Made by a program: the position numbers and the translations under genes. A DNA stretch of 64,000 nucleotides from Prorocentrum cordatum. Taxonomy: Eukaryota > Sar > Dinophyceae > Prorocentrales > Prorocentraceae. The notes under the pieces are model-generated. The model searched no databases. It was not told where the DNA came from and saw only the letters and a program-made list of their open reading frames with translations. This document shows, in pieces, positions 20,945-31,003 of the stretch (position 1 is its first letter; each line of letters starts with the position of its first letter). The DNA lies in NCBI GenBank assembly GCA_963575745.1, contig CAUYUJ010014544.1:275163-339162 (forward strand), given 5' to 3'.

Positions 20945-23184
20945 CGCGGGTCCGCCCGCGGGTCTCGAGCCACGGCGCCCGCCATACGAGAGGGTCGATC
21001 CGCCGGGTCGAGCTCCGAGGGGATCCACCGAACGGTAACCGACATGTCCCCGAAGATGCTTAGCGCGGCGGCCTCGCGGCATGTCTTGTTCACGCGGGGG
21101 GCGGCCGCCCGGCCCTTCCCCAGGGCCAGCACGAGGCCCAAGTTGTCGCACAGCACGAGCAGCTTGCGCCCACGACGAGAGGCAGCCCGAAGATGGTGAC
21201 GAATGCCGATCACGACCCCGTGCCCTTCAAGACGAATGATGTTCTCGGCTCTGCTGAACCTGCCCTTGACCCGAAGCTGCCGCGACTCGAGGGGGCCGAC
21301 ATGTTCCGAGGTGATCTGCTCGAACGAGACGGTCCCAGAGTACATGTCCCCGAACGTCCGCTCGAAGTCCGAGACTGGGTGTTGGGGCCTCGCAAGAGGT
21401 GTAGACTTGGCCAAACTGCAAGACTCCTGGCTGCATGGGCTCGGACTTTTGTCGGCTCCCGAGGGCGGCGGCAGGCTATCGGGAACGTGCGAGCGCTCCG
21501 AAAGCCCGAGGGCATGCGCCCGAGCTGCCACCGCCTCTGACACGCAGTAGCGCCACCGCTCTGCCTGCGAGCACGCCCGGCCGACGTCCCGCGGGCCCCA
21601 GGCGCGGCTCACCACGCCGAACCCTCCCGCGTCGGCGTCCGTCGCCCCGCAGGCGTCGGTCGCCAGCACCACGGGGTCGGCCTGCCGGCGGCAGTCCACG
21701 TAGCTGAACACCACGAGCGCAGTGGCGATGCGGAGCTCGGCCTCCGCGGCGCCCCACAAGCGCCGCCGCCGCCCGCCAGCCCAGGACGCGAAGCGGTAGG
21801 TCGCCGAGAAGATCGACAGCAGCTCGCGTCGCACCAGCGCGCCCCACGTGAAGTGGCCGAGGAGCACCCGCATCTCGTCGCCAGTGGCCGACCCGCGGTC
21901 GGCAACGTGCAGCAAGCTCAAGCGAATGCGCCACATGCGCCGACGGCTGAGTCCGACGCGGCCCCTCGCCTCGACGAACACCAGGCCCGTGAAGGTCGCC
22001 TCCGCGCACGGGCCCTCGAGCCCCTTGCACCTTAGGCCGACGGCCTCCAGTGACTCACGCGCCCGCTGCGCCGTCTCCATGGTCTCCGTGTAGTCGAAGC
22101 CGACGACGGCGGCCCCGTCGACGTAGACTGCCGCGGCGGGCCCCTCCTCGAACGAAGGGGCGGGGTGCCGGTCACGCGCCAGCCTCTCCCACGCCAGCCC
22201 GCTGCGGAGGACCTGCGTCTCCACCATCTAATGGCAGAAGAAGAGACTCCAGTTCCAGCCCATGGCTAGGACGGCCAGTCGGGGCGACGCCTTCCGCCCA
22301 GGCAGAAGCTGGGCGGACAAGTCGGGCCGCTCGGCTCGCAGCGCGTCGAGGTCGACCGCGGGGAGCACGAAGTGGTCGCGGAGCCCAGGCGGTGTGGCGA
22401 TCCTGTAGAACGCGTTGTCCACGTCCATCTGGGCCAGGTGGAGGGGCTTCCCCTCAGGCACGGCCAGGCTGCTCCAAGCCCCCGCAGTCGGGAGCTCTGA
22501 GTGCGCGGGAGGGCGGCACCGCACGTTCGCCACCCGCGTGTCCGCAATCATGCGGAGGGACCGCTTGTCGCTCTTGAAAACAAAGAAATTGCCCACCGTA
22601 GCCTCGGTCCGCTCGCCAAGGTCGATCAGGCCCCTGACGAGCAGCTCCCCAATGAAGCGGGCGTACGTCTTCTTGCAATGCACCAATTTCGGATCGGAGA
22701 AAGGTCGAAGTCGAGGTCCGTCAGACGGCCCTTCTTCGCGCAGAAGATGCTTCTGCCATCCTACCCACAGCTCAAGAGCACGACCAGTCAGGCAGTCGGC
22801 GCCAACGCACTGGCCGCCCATGGTCGGCAGGGAGACCAGCCCCTCGGAGTAGGAGGTTCGGCGCACGGTGTCTTCTGCATACCGAGGCAAGTGAGAGCAC
22901 AGCTCGGCGTGAGCTGCCGCCCCTGAAAAAGGTGGAGGTCCCGCCTCTCGGATGATCCCGCGGACGTGGTCAATGCCGGCGAGCTGGGCGCACGAAACTT
23001 GAAGATCCTGGCGTGGAGCCCCACGTCCGTACAATGAATTGGTAGCGTGCAAAGCCTCAGAGAGCCACCGCGCAGCGTGCTGACGCTGCCGAGCTCGAGA
23101 GTGCACCGCCCGGCATCCCCCGCTGTTCCAGTCGCGGCCGGGCGCGGGCACTGGGCAGGGCAGCAGCTCCCGAGCGACCACCAT
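20945..23184 (-). pseudogene. Element A reverse transcriptase-RNase H, one in-frame TAG
   Basis: Fingers: NFFVFKSDKRSLRMIADTR. Motif A: AQMDVDNAFYRI. Motif B: LAMGWNWSLFFC. The next codons are His and then TAG (22230-22228), followed at once by ATG in the same frame. The frame continues with motif C as VYVDG, the thumb (LLGHFTWGALVRRELLS) and an RNase H-like domain with CDNLGLVLAL and WIPSELDPADRPSR. Element B has motif C YVDN and no stop at the matching place (ICQSLNEA), so the TAG is probably a mutation. The Met at 23184 follows the Gag TAG by one codon. Confidence 0.8.
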
Positions 23185-23187
23185 GAG

Positions 23188-24528
23188 CTATCGGCCCCCG
23201 CCCCCGCCGGCATCTGGTTTGCCGGCGTGGGGGCCCTTCAGCTTCGCCTGGAGCTTGCTGATCTCCGCCGCCTGCGCCGCCACCTTGTCGTGCAGCGCCT
23301 CGTTGCCGCCGCCGCCCGAGCTCTGGCCGCGCGATAGCATCCCCCCCTCGCGAAGCTTCCGCTTCTCCTTCATGGGCGTCGCCTCCTTGTGGAGCTCTGC
23401 CTGGATGTGCCCCACGAGCGTCGGGCACACCATCAGCAAGCCCCTCGTCTCCGAGGTCCCCATGCACAGGTACTCGTCTTCCAGGTACTCGTCGCCGCTG
23501 CTCTTCAGCAGCCGCTCCCGGCGCCGCCACTCCGCGAGCTGGGCGCGGCGCACCAAGAGCTCCACCAGCGACAGCTCGGTCAGGTTGAGCTGGTCGAAGC
23601 CCGCGCCGAGCTCCAGCGCCCGCATCGCCAGCTCGTGGTCCGACACGCCGACGTCGCCCGGCCCAGGGCCGCACTCCGCGCGCCACTTGGAGTGGCGGGC
23701 GCGCGGGTGCGAATCCTGCTCCGCGAGGAAGCGGACGCACCAGAGCGCGGTGCGCGGGCCCTTGACTGGCCACCTCGACCGCGCCGTCTCCGTCGCGCCG
23801 CGCACCGCGTCCTTGAACACCCGCCTTCTCTCGCCGTCGAGCCCGTGCAAGATCGGCATCACGCGGGCGCCCATCGAGCTCTCGGCCTCCTTCTCCGTCA
23901 CCGCCTTGACCAGGTAGCACTTCCCGCCCGCCTTCGCGATGGCCAGTCCACCGCTCATCGCGTACCACTCGCAGCCCTCGAAGTCGGCGAGCACGTTCAC
24001 TTCGCTGTCATCCTCGCTAGCCGTGATGAGCCAGCGCTGGTTGCCGACTGCGGGCAACCTGCCCGAGCCACGCTCGAGCCCCTCAGGAGGAGTCGCTGTC
24101 CCACCCGGGGCCGTCAGGTCCTCTGCCCTCGCCGCCAACGCTGACACCTCCGCCGCCTCCGGCGCTGCTGCGCCGCAAGACTCGAGAAGATCCATGAACG
24201 CGAGGGGCGGAGGAAACCACTGGTCGCCGCACGTCGGGCGGGCCACCAAGCGGCCCGATCCTCCGACTCGGTCGCGCCACCGCGGCTGGCCCATCCGATC
24301 GCGCGGGGCCAGCGCGTGCAGGGGCGGCACCTCGAGCTCGTGCGGATAGATGTCATCGTCGGGAGTAGCTGCCTTCCACACTGGACTCGTCGGACTCATC
24401 GGAGGGATCCCGAGCTCGCGCTCGTACTCGCCGGCGTCGGAGGGCCGCAGGAGAAGTCGTACCTGATAGTCCTCCTGGGCGCGCCACTGCACCAGCACGC
24501 GAGCTCCGGCCCGCAGCGCCAGCGCCAT
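23188..24528 (-). CDS. Element A Gag-like protein, 446 aa
   Basis: First ORF of the element, intact. The N-terminal ~100 residues include WKAATPDDDIYPHELEVPPL. The middle (about 200-380) contains KGPRTALWCVRFLAE, FDQLNLTELSLVELLVRRAQL and RGLLMVCPTLVGHIQAELHK. The C-terminus is predicted coiled-coil (AAQAAEISKLQAKLK) and then Gly-rich. The middle segment aligns with element B (DGPRTMLWCAQFIDR, WDQVNLPDLVGAELAIRQAQL), which shows it is a conserved element protein. There is no zinc knuckle, and a capsid/RNA-binding role is inferred from position only. The stop TAG is followed in the same frame by CTC ATG of the RT ORF. Confidence 0.7.
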   Translation of the reverse strand: MALALRAGARVLVQWRAQEDYQVRLLLRPSDAGEYERELGIPPMSPTSPVWKAATPDDDIYPHELEVPPLHALAPRDRMGQPRWRDRVGGSGRLVARPTCGDQWFPPPLAFMDLLESCGAAAPEAAEVSALAARAEDLTAPGGTATPPEGLERGSGRLPAVGNQRWLITASEDDSEVNVLADFEGCEWYAMSGGLAIAKAGGKCYLVKAVTEKEAESSMGARVMPILHGLDGERRRVFKDAVRGATETARSRWPVKGPRTALWCVRFLAEQDSHPRARHSKWRAECGPGPGDVGVSDHELAMRALELGAGFDQLNLTELSLVELLVRRAQLAEWRRRERLLKSSGDEYLEDEYLCMGTSETRGLLMVCPTLVGHIQAELHKEATPMKEKRKLREGGMLSRGQSSGGGGNEALHDKVAAQAAEISKLQAKLKGPHAGKPDAGGGGGR

Positions 24529-24769
24529 GCCAGACGAAGCTGCCCGCCAAGGCGCACACTGAGCAGCAGCAGCAGCCCGCCAGCGTGCCTATGCAGAAGA
24601 CCAGCAGCAGAAGAGTACGCGTGCCACCGAACTGGTCCGCCGCCACCGCCAGCTGTCGGGCCTCCGCCACGACACTGCCAAGGTGGCGAGCCCAGTCAAC
24701 CGCGATTTGCCCAGCCGCAAGGAATCCTGAATGAGCGACAAAATTCGGAAGCCTGCGGTCGCCGCTCTC

Positions 24770-24890
24770 TAAAAGGCTTAGGCCAGCACGGCGGCGGACA
24801 GACGCACAGCACACAAGTGGGCCCCCCTCTGTGTCCTGCCGTGCAGCGGCCGAGACTGTTGGACAGGCAGTCACGTTCACAGAGCTAAAC
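24770..24890 (-). repeat. Split direct repeat A1 of element A (5' end)
   Basis: Copy of A2 at the opposite end of the element, directly followed on the plus strand by (GGA)n. Confidence 0.92.
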
Positions 24891-24892
24891 AG

Positions 24893-24935
24893 AGGAGGAG
24901 GAGGAGGAGGAGGAGGAGGAGGAGGAGGAGGAGGG
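24893..24935. repeat. (GGA)n tract between element A and the LINE
   Basis: About 14 GGA units. It is both the 5' flank of YR element A and the 3' flank of the LINE. Confidence 0.97.
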
Positions 24936-25013
24936 GGATTTTTTCCAGCGCGCCGCTGCCAACCAAACTCCAGAGTGCAAGAGATGCAGGGGTTGCCTGG
25001 CAGGGAAAAGGAA

Positions 25014-26711
25014 TTACGCCACCCAGCTCTTGGAGGTCTTAGACGGCGGAAGGCCTTTACAAACCCGCTGTAAAACCTCGAGCTGGTGCTTAGTTATGGC
25101 ATGCGGTCCAAGCGCGGCCACAGGACACGGCCCCCGCAGGGAGTCAGGGCGAGCTACTGCCCAAGAGCCGCACTCGCCGCAAAAGGTGAACGCACCTTTC
25201 TGCCACAAAACGTGTGAAGGGTGGACCGCCTTGCCAGCGACCCAAGGCGCAGCTCGCACAGGGGGCGGGTCAAGCCTCAGGCGACGCCAGAGGGAGTCAT
25301 CCCTGGCGGCCAGGGCCCGACCTGGCCTCGCCCACTTTTTGACAGTGACCTCCTCCGCCTCCACCGAAACCGAACTCCCAACTCCACCTCCTCCATAAGC
25401 AGGGCAAGCAGAGCGGAGCCTCGCTCGGAGCGAGGGGGCAACATCGGAGACCGAAGCCTTGCACATCCCACAAGTCCAAACGCAAGAACCGAACTCCCAA
25501 ACGTGCGACGAACCCCTCACATCGGCTTCGATCCACCGTCGCCTGCGGAGCACAAGATCAATGGGCTGCTTGCGCAGCCTGCGATCAGGCTCGGCCTCGA
25601 TGGCAGCACGCTCGAGAATGATAGAGGCATTGCGCTTGAGGATAGCACAAGCATTGGCAACGAGCTCATTATAAGCCTGAACAACTCCACTCGGGACCTG
25701 GCATTCAAGAGCACGCAGGTCAGCGAGCTCATCAGCGACAGAGTTGAGCACAACATGGCCCCAGTCTACAGAGTCGCCAAAACGGGCGAGCTTTTGGGCA
25801 TCCTCCAGCAGGTGGCTGGGAACATGAAAAACCTGAAGTCCCCAGATCGCTCCGAGAGGAGCTGCCAGAATTCCCACCAGAGATCAAACTTACCAAGCCT
25901 CGCAGAGGCCGCTCGGCCAGCCAGGAAACCATTGACAATATTGGCATGGACGGTGACCACGCGCAGATCTTGGGCAGGGTCAACGCATCGAAGGCACTCA
26001 ACTATGGCCGCAAGCTCTGCGCGGGGGACCGTCTGTCGAACCGAATCGAGCACACCTGTGCCTCCACAGTCCCAATCAAAGTCATCGCTAGGACGGAGCC
26101 GCACAAAGGCAAAGGCAACTCGTCGGAGGACAGGAAACTTGGCAAACTGGCCACCCGTGCCGTCAGTGGCATAGAGGCCTCCTGGCAGACAGCCTGGAGA
26201 CAAGGCCCCAGGACAACGCCGCCCCTGGAGGTCCCTGGAACCAGCCAGGAACAGGAGGGAGGTTGAACCAAGAAAGGTGAATAAGTCCTCGCATCCAGAA
26301 GCACGGGTACTGGAAAGCTTCCTGCTGGGCGCCGTGCCTAAGGTGCTGAGAGTCAACAATCTCCTGGACCTGCGACGAAGCATTACACATGCACTCCCAA
26401 AACCTGTGGCAGGAGGTCTCGGGGTCACGCTGGCAACGCCGACAAATAGGATCAGGAGCCAACTGGGCCGTGTGCCTGCTCTCCTCAGTCCAGTAGCCTC
26501 CAGAGACCAAGAGCCGAATCATAGCCGCGAGGTCCCGACGCCCGTCCTTCTCGAGGGAGGCAACAAGGTCCCAGACATGATGAAGAGAGACAGGCCCCTG
26601 GATTCCAGCACCATCCAAGTGCTCAGAAGCCCGGCGCCACTGAAGCGTGTCAACTGATTCGTCAAAGGCCTCAAGAAGGGGGCCTAGAGGGCCGCGCCCG
26701 TCCTCCATCAT
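25014..26711 (-). pseudogene. LINE ORF2 C-terminus: zinc-binding and RNase H domains, frameshifted
   Basis: Continues ORF2 after its stop at 26722. The 26711-26163 frame has a zf-RVT-like motif ICRRCQRDPETSCHRFWEC. The 26428-25766 frame has RNase H motifs YATDGTGG (Asp) and VPRAELAAIVECL (Glu), but the usual catalytic TDS motif reads VHANIVNGF, lacking Asp. The 25877-25014 frame supplies VPSHLLED and SVADELADLRAL, the final His/Asp motif, then two Cys-rich patches (CGMCKAS; FCGECGSW). Three frame changes separate the pieces, so this LINE copy cannot make a complete ORF2 product. Confidence 0.78.
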
Positions 26712-26721
26712 CTGCCACTCG

Positions 26722-29700
26722 TCACCGCAAGGCGCGATGAGAGTGAGGTGAGGGGCACTGCCATCCTACCGCCAAAATCGTGGCTTGAAAAGCCGCCATC
26801 GGCCCACGGACCCAGGCCCACCCTTTTCGGACCTTGGCCAAAGAGGCCGCCCAGTGTCGGGCCAGGCGACGGAGGAGACCTGGGCGCCCCGCCAGACGAG
26901 CAAACCACGACTTGACGACGCGACGGACGTACACCTGGAGGGGGTCCTGGCCATAGCCGTAAGTGAGACGGATAGCGGTAGTGGCACACACTCCTCGCTG
27001 AGGGGTCTTGCTGGCAGCACGAGCCATGCTGCGAAGGCCTTTGAGCATGGAGGGCGAGACACCGTGAATCTCTGGCGCCCACATGGCCTTCGCATAAGCA
27101 TTAGGATAGAACAATTTACTGGCTTGCTTGCACGTGCGCCCAAACACAAAAATCTTATTAGTGGCATCCCGCCCCTTGGAAAAGCGGGTCTTCCTGACGG
27201 CCACAGTCCTCCTGGCGCCCAGAGCGGCGTCGTGCCCCAAGCCCCTGGCAGCCAGAGCCACCGAGAACTCGCAGCCCTCACGGACGGCAATCCTGGAAAG
27301 CTCAGCCCGAAGGCCTGGCGAGGACGCAAGCAGATGGGACTGATCCAGGGACAACTCACAATGACGCCTCCTGAGGCCAGTGAGGAGGGCTCGGAGCAGG
27401 ATGGGAAAGGTAGCAGCGATGGAAGAATGCGCGCCGAGGAGACGAGCTGAGATATCATCAACCCACTCCCGCAGCCGAAGGCCACCGACCCATCCATTGG
27501 CTCCTGCGAGGGGTTGGTGCAAATGAGCACGCGCAAAGGAGGTAGCCTGGCCACATCCAGCCAACATCCCCCCATGAGACAGGATCCCAGGATGGACAGC
27601 CCCCTCCAACGACAAATGCCGAACCCCCATATAAATATCGATGGCCAGGGCCAACAGACGGAGTGGGTAATCTAATTCGCGAGCCGCTTCCACCAAGTCC
27701 TGAAGACAGACTTGGTCATAATAGTTCTTCATATCAAGCAAAAGGCCCCCGACCTGGAACCCGCCGTGGAGGGCAAGTTCCGTTTCAAGCTCGTCAAGCC
27801 AACCAGCAACATCAGCCGAGCCCCCAACGGTCTGGTCCCAGGGCCCATGCGCCTCACGGTCCCAAGCCGCGATGAAAGGCTTCCTGATGCGCAAGAGAAG
27901 CGCGTGCACAAACCCGAGCAGCGCTATGGGCCTTTTTCCCCCGTCAGGCTTCGGAATGAGGGCAATCAAGGCAAAGAGCTGCTGGAAAGGCAAAGTCCAC
28001 TGCTCCTCAATGGACTCGAGAAGCTGTATGAGGTGGACCTTGGCATCATCACTAGCCTCCTGAATTAAGCGCGGCTCGATAAAATCCAGGCCCTGACCCC
28101 TGGAGTCAGGCATCGACTTGAGCGCACGATTAAGGGTGTCCAGGTCGATGGGTGGCAAACGCGGGGACAACCGAGCACTCTTACGCAGGGCAGCTAACGC
28201 AGCTCGCGCTTCGCCCTTATCGTGCTGTTGCCAGATGGCCGTCCACGCGGCCGCTTCAAAATCTAAGAGCTGATCCAAGGCTGAGCAGGGTCCTTCCTCA
28301 CCGATCTTTTCGGCCGCCAGAGGGTCCAGGGGTGGCTTTAACAACCGATGAGCCGGCCCCGCAGACCTGAAAAGCGCACCCTGGAGCCAGGCCTTCCACG
28401 AGGCCTTCTGAGCCTGAAGAGCGTCACGGTGGGATTTTTCAGACACCTGCTGGAGCTCAGCTAGCAAGTCATGCAGCCCGTCGGAAGGAATATCAGAAAT
28501 ATGTTGAAAACGATTCTTCCACAAGTTAAAGGTGCCACACTGACCAGCATCGGAGGGGCCAGACGGGGAAGGGGGCACCTGCTGAGAAAGCCAAGCCACA
28601 GTGGCACGAAACTGAGCCGCATGCTTACGGTCAGGCTGCGGCGGGATATCCTCTATGGAACCCTGTGGGACAAGCTTGAGCAGCAGCGTAAGCTTGACAA
28701 AGGCAGCTTGCCAGAATCGGGCGCCACGATCAGCCTGGCAAGGCCCCTCAACCTGGGCGGCCGCGAGGGGCACCAAACGCAGCCTGGGCTCCTGGCAACG
28801 ACCAATAAACTGGAACACCTGGTCCTGGGCCAAGCCAAGCCTCGAGAAAGCCTCAAGCTCCAGAGCAACAATCCAGGTAGACAACTGGGCCCCTAAGTCG
28901 GGAGAGACCTGGATGTTGTCATGCTCGAGCTTGAGGAGACTGGCAGCAACATAGTTGGCCTTGAAGAAGCCTGGCCGCTTGCGTTGCAGCGGCCGAGCCT
29001 GCACCAAGAAGTGCGGCCAGGCTTCAACAGGGGCAGCAACGCCTTTGACAGGAAGGGGCTTGGGTCGCATGGCCTTCCAAACCATGATGGCCCTGGGAGA
29101 AGCCGAGACCTGAAATTCCAAAGCGGCGTGGGTGCCCCAAGGCACTGGAACAAGCGACCTAAACTGGACGGCGCTAGAGAAACTAGCAGAGACCAACGCG
29201 TAATCGATCCGACTGTTGGAGACTCCTGAACACGTAACCGAAACACCAGGCATAGGAACAGGGACAAGGCCGAGAGGCTCCAGCCAACCTGACTCCTCGA
29301 GACCACTCTGGTCAACCTGCCAGTCACCCACCACAAAGGCGGGAACACCTGCCGCGCTCAGATGGGCGCCGAGGTCCGCCAGCAGCTCGAGGTTCTGAAC
29401 GCTGAGCTCGCCCCCCGTGACCAGGTAGACTGGGGCGATGGCCAGGGAAACCTTCCGCAGCCTCAGAGCGCACAACAACCACCGAGCCGTACCAGCCGTA
29501 GTCCATTCACCCGCCTCGCATGTCAATTGCGAGAGCCCAAGATGAGAGCGAGCAGCAACAATAACTCCTGACGATGCACCATCAGCGAGCGTGGGCTCAG
29601 CGGCCTGCGCCACAACCTTCCAGCCCAGCTTGCGTAGCTTCTTGGCCATCGCCTGGTACTTGGAGCCGCGCATCCTGTGCTCGACAAAAATGATGATATC

Positions 29701-30081
29701 AGCCGAGCATCCTGCAACCCACCTGCAAGCAGTGGGGCCCCACACACCGATGTTGGAGTAGACAATGGACAAAGAGCGCTGAGAGGCGGTGTCGCTGTCA
29801 GGGTCAGGCCCAGGCCCCTGACTCTCATCGTCCTGCGAATCTAGCAAAACGGGCTCGCCTCCTGGTCCACAGGGGTCACCACAGGGCGATTGCTCCAACC
29901 CCGTGGGCCGCAGGGAGGGGGTCGACGGCCCTGCGACGAACGAACCTGCCGAACCAGGATTTCCAGCAGCACAGACAGGAGATCCACCAGTAGCGACGAT
30001 AGCCTCGGGGTCTGAAGCGCGACGGTTGGGAGAAGTGTCAAACTCACGTTCAGCAAAGACCATGGAGCGGGCGTGACGCAC
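26722..30081 (-). CDS. LINE ORF2: endonuclease and reverse transcriptase, 1119 aa
   Basis: Nicks target DNA and primes reverse transcription there. After an acidic N-terminal tail, an exonuclease-endonuclease-phosphatase domain (about residues 100-340) shows VEHRM (Glu), VVGDWQVD (GDxN-like), SRIDYALVS and GTHAALEF (catalytic His). The RT domain (about 640-900) has SRGQGLDFI, LIPKPDGGKRPIAL, motif A LLLDMKNYYDQV, motif B MLAGCGQATSFA and motif C REWVDD. The frame ends at 26722, before the zinc and RNase H parts, which continue in other frames. The ATG lies 4 nt below the stop of a 76-codon ORF (30315-30085). The ORF is long and uninterrupted, so RT and endonuclease could still be active. Confidence 0.85.
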   Translation of the reverse strand: MRHARSMVFAEREFDTSPNRRASDPEAIVATGGSPVCAAGNPGSAGSFVAGPSTPSLRPTGLEQSPCGDPCGPGGEPVLLDSQDDESQGPGPDPDSDTASQRSLSIVYSNIGVWGPTACRWVAGCSADIIIFVEHRMRGSKYQAMAKKLRKLGWKVVAQAAEPTLADGASSGVIVAARSHLGLSQLTCEAGEWTTAGTARWLLCALRLRKVSLAIAPVYLVTGGELSVQNLELLADLGAHLSAAGVPAFVVGDWQVDQSGLEESGWLEPLGLVPVPMPGVSVTCSGVSNSRIDYALVSASFSSAVQFRSLVPVPWGTHAALEFQVSASPRAIMVWKAMRPKPLPVKGVAAPVEAWPHFLVQARPLQRKRPGFFKANYVAASLLKLEHDNIQVSPDLGAQLSTWIVALELEAFSRLGLAQDQVFQFIGRCQEPRLRLVPLAAAQVEGPCQADRGARFWQAAFVKLTLLLKLVPQGSIEDIPPQPDRKHAAQFRATVAWLSQQVPPSPSGPSDAGQCGTFNLWKNRFQHISDIPSDGLHDLLAELQQVSEKSHRDALQAQKASWKAWLQGALFRSAGPAHRLLKPPLDPLAAEKIGEEGPCSALDQLLDFEAAAWTAIWQQHDKGEARAALAALRKSARLSPRLPPIDLDTLNRALKSMPDSRGQGLDFIEPRLIQEASDDAKVHLIQLLESIEEQWTLPFQQLFALIALIPKPDGGKRPIALLGFVHALLLRIRKPFIAAWDREAHGPWDQTVGGSADVAGWLDELETELALHGGFQVGGLLLDMKNYYDQVCLQDLVEAARELDYPLRLLALAIDIYMGVRHLSLEGAVHPGILSHGGMLAGCGQATSFARAHLHQPLAGANGWVGGLRLREWVDDISARLLGAHSSIAATFPILLRALLTGLRRRHCELSLDQSHLLASSPGLRAELSRIAVREGCEFSVALAARGLGHDAALGARRTVAVRKTRFSKGRDATNKIFVFGRTCKQASKLFYPNAYAKAMWAPEIHGVSPSMLKGLRSMARAASKTPQRGVCATTAIRLTYGYGQDPLQVYVRRVVKSWFARLAGRPGLLRRLARHWAASLAKVRKGWAWVRGPMAAFQATILAVGWQCPSPHSHRALR

Positions 30082-31003
30082 AAGTTACTCTTCCCATTCG
30101 TCAGGGTCTGCTTGCGAAAGCAGAAGCATGTTGGTATGGTAGCGAGCCCTCACACTCCTCCTGGACTTCCAGGCCGAGAGACATATGTCCTGAGCCACGT
30201 CACGCCTCACGATAGCCAAGTTCTCAATGCCAGTCCGAGCCGACTGCTCCATAACAAGGACAAGGTAGACGCCCTGGGCTAGCATGTCAGAAACGTAGGT
30301 GACACATAAGCGCATCTAGTGAGCTTGGTTGCCAGGCTCATCCAACAGACACGAATCCTGGAGCCAGAAATTTGTGCAAGACCGAAGCCGACGCTCAAGA
30401 CTAAGTCGCTGAAGAATGGCAGCACGCCGTTCAGGATCCTGATCCTTGCAAGTGAGGACAGAGTTCGCGGTGTGCCCTGCAGCGGGCTCCCGCAGGACCG
30501 CGCGCCCTTGGGAGTGAGGGGCCGTCCCCTCTCCAGCGGCGCCTCCCACGTCACGCGCCTTCTGGGGCCAGCGAGACAGCCTGCCTGCCCTTGAAGCCGA
30601 AGAGCACGAGGCCGAGGTCGACGCCGAACCCGATGCAGTAGATGCCGCAACCGAAGAAGAAGTGGCCGTACAGCAAGCACATGTGGCGTCGTCTGCCGAG
30701 CCTCCAGCAAGACGCGCGCCGCGGGATCCCGTGCTGAGGTCTTGGCAGTGCCAACCTGCAGCAGGTGGCGTCCGCGGGGTCATTGCCTTCGCAGACACGG
30801 TGAGTGAGCGCCCATCGCACGAAGTCAAAGGAGACGAAAAAGCACCAGAAGAGGACGCCACAAGCGGGAAAGAAGAAGAGGAGCAGCCTGCCGTCGAAGT
30901 GGACGGTGCCGAGGAGAGCGAACATGAAGAGGCCGATCTTGAGAGCGCACCGACAGAGCTGCAGGTAGAACAGCTCTCACACCCTTGACCACCGTCAGCA
31001 GAG
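30082..31003 (-). other. Inter-ORF region of the LINE
   Basis: 920 bp between the ORF1 stop and the ORF2 start. Besides the hydrophobic ORF, one frame reads a charged helical segment (DPERRAAILQRLSLERRLRS) to a TAG at 30318-30316 and resumes immediately with ATG for 76 codons ending at 30085. Confidence 0.5.
30551..30925 (-). CDS. Small hydrophobic ORF inside the LINE, 124 aa
   Basis: Between ORF1 and ORF2. It encodes two strongly hydrophobic stretches (LLLFFFPACGVLFWCFFVSF and HFFFGCGIYCIGFGVDLGLV) separated by a Cys/Arg-containing loop, so it could be a two-helix membrane protein. No family is recognised. A different frame (tail ending at 30316, then MRLCVTYVSDM... to 30085) also looks protein-like in this 920-bp region, so the true coding arrangement is uncertain. 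Confidence 0.3.
   Translation of the reverse strand: MFALLGTVHFDGRLLLFFFPACGVLFWCFFVSFDFVRWALTHRVCEGNDPADATCCRLALPRPQHGIPRRASCWRLGRRRHMCLLYGHFFFGCGIYCIGFGVDLGLVLFGFKGRQAVSLAPEGA

Larger units (their letters stand above)
18221..24890 (-). mobile_element. Tyrosine-recombinase retrotransposon A with split direct repeats
   Basis: Read on the minus strand the order is A1 (24890-24770), Gag-like ORF, RT-RNase H, tyrosine recombinase, methyltransferase-like ORF, B1 (18582-18495), A2 (18493-18373), B2 (18308-18221). A1/A2 and B1/B2 are direct repeats. This A1-ORFs-B1-A2-B2 order is the split-direct-repeat structure known from Ngaro and PAT elements (DIRS order). The copy is inactive: TAG within RT, TGA within the recombinase, and a frameshift in the methyltransferase. 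B1/B2 differ at 2 of 88 positions and A1/A2 at about 9 of 121. Both outer ends abut (GGA)n. Confidence 0.85.

Noticed and set aside
22228-22230. TAG in element A RT as a recoded (readthrough) codon
   Set aside because: Elements B and C have sense codons there, and element A also has a TGA in YR and a frameshift in the methyltransferase. Ordinary decay explains it better.
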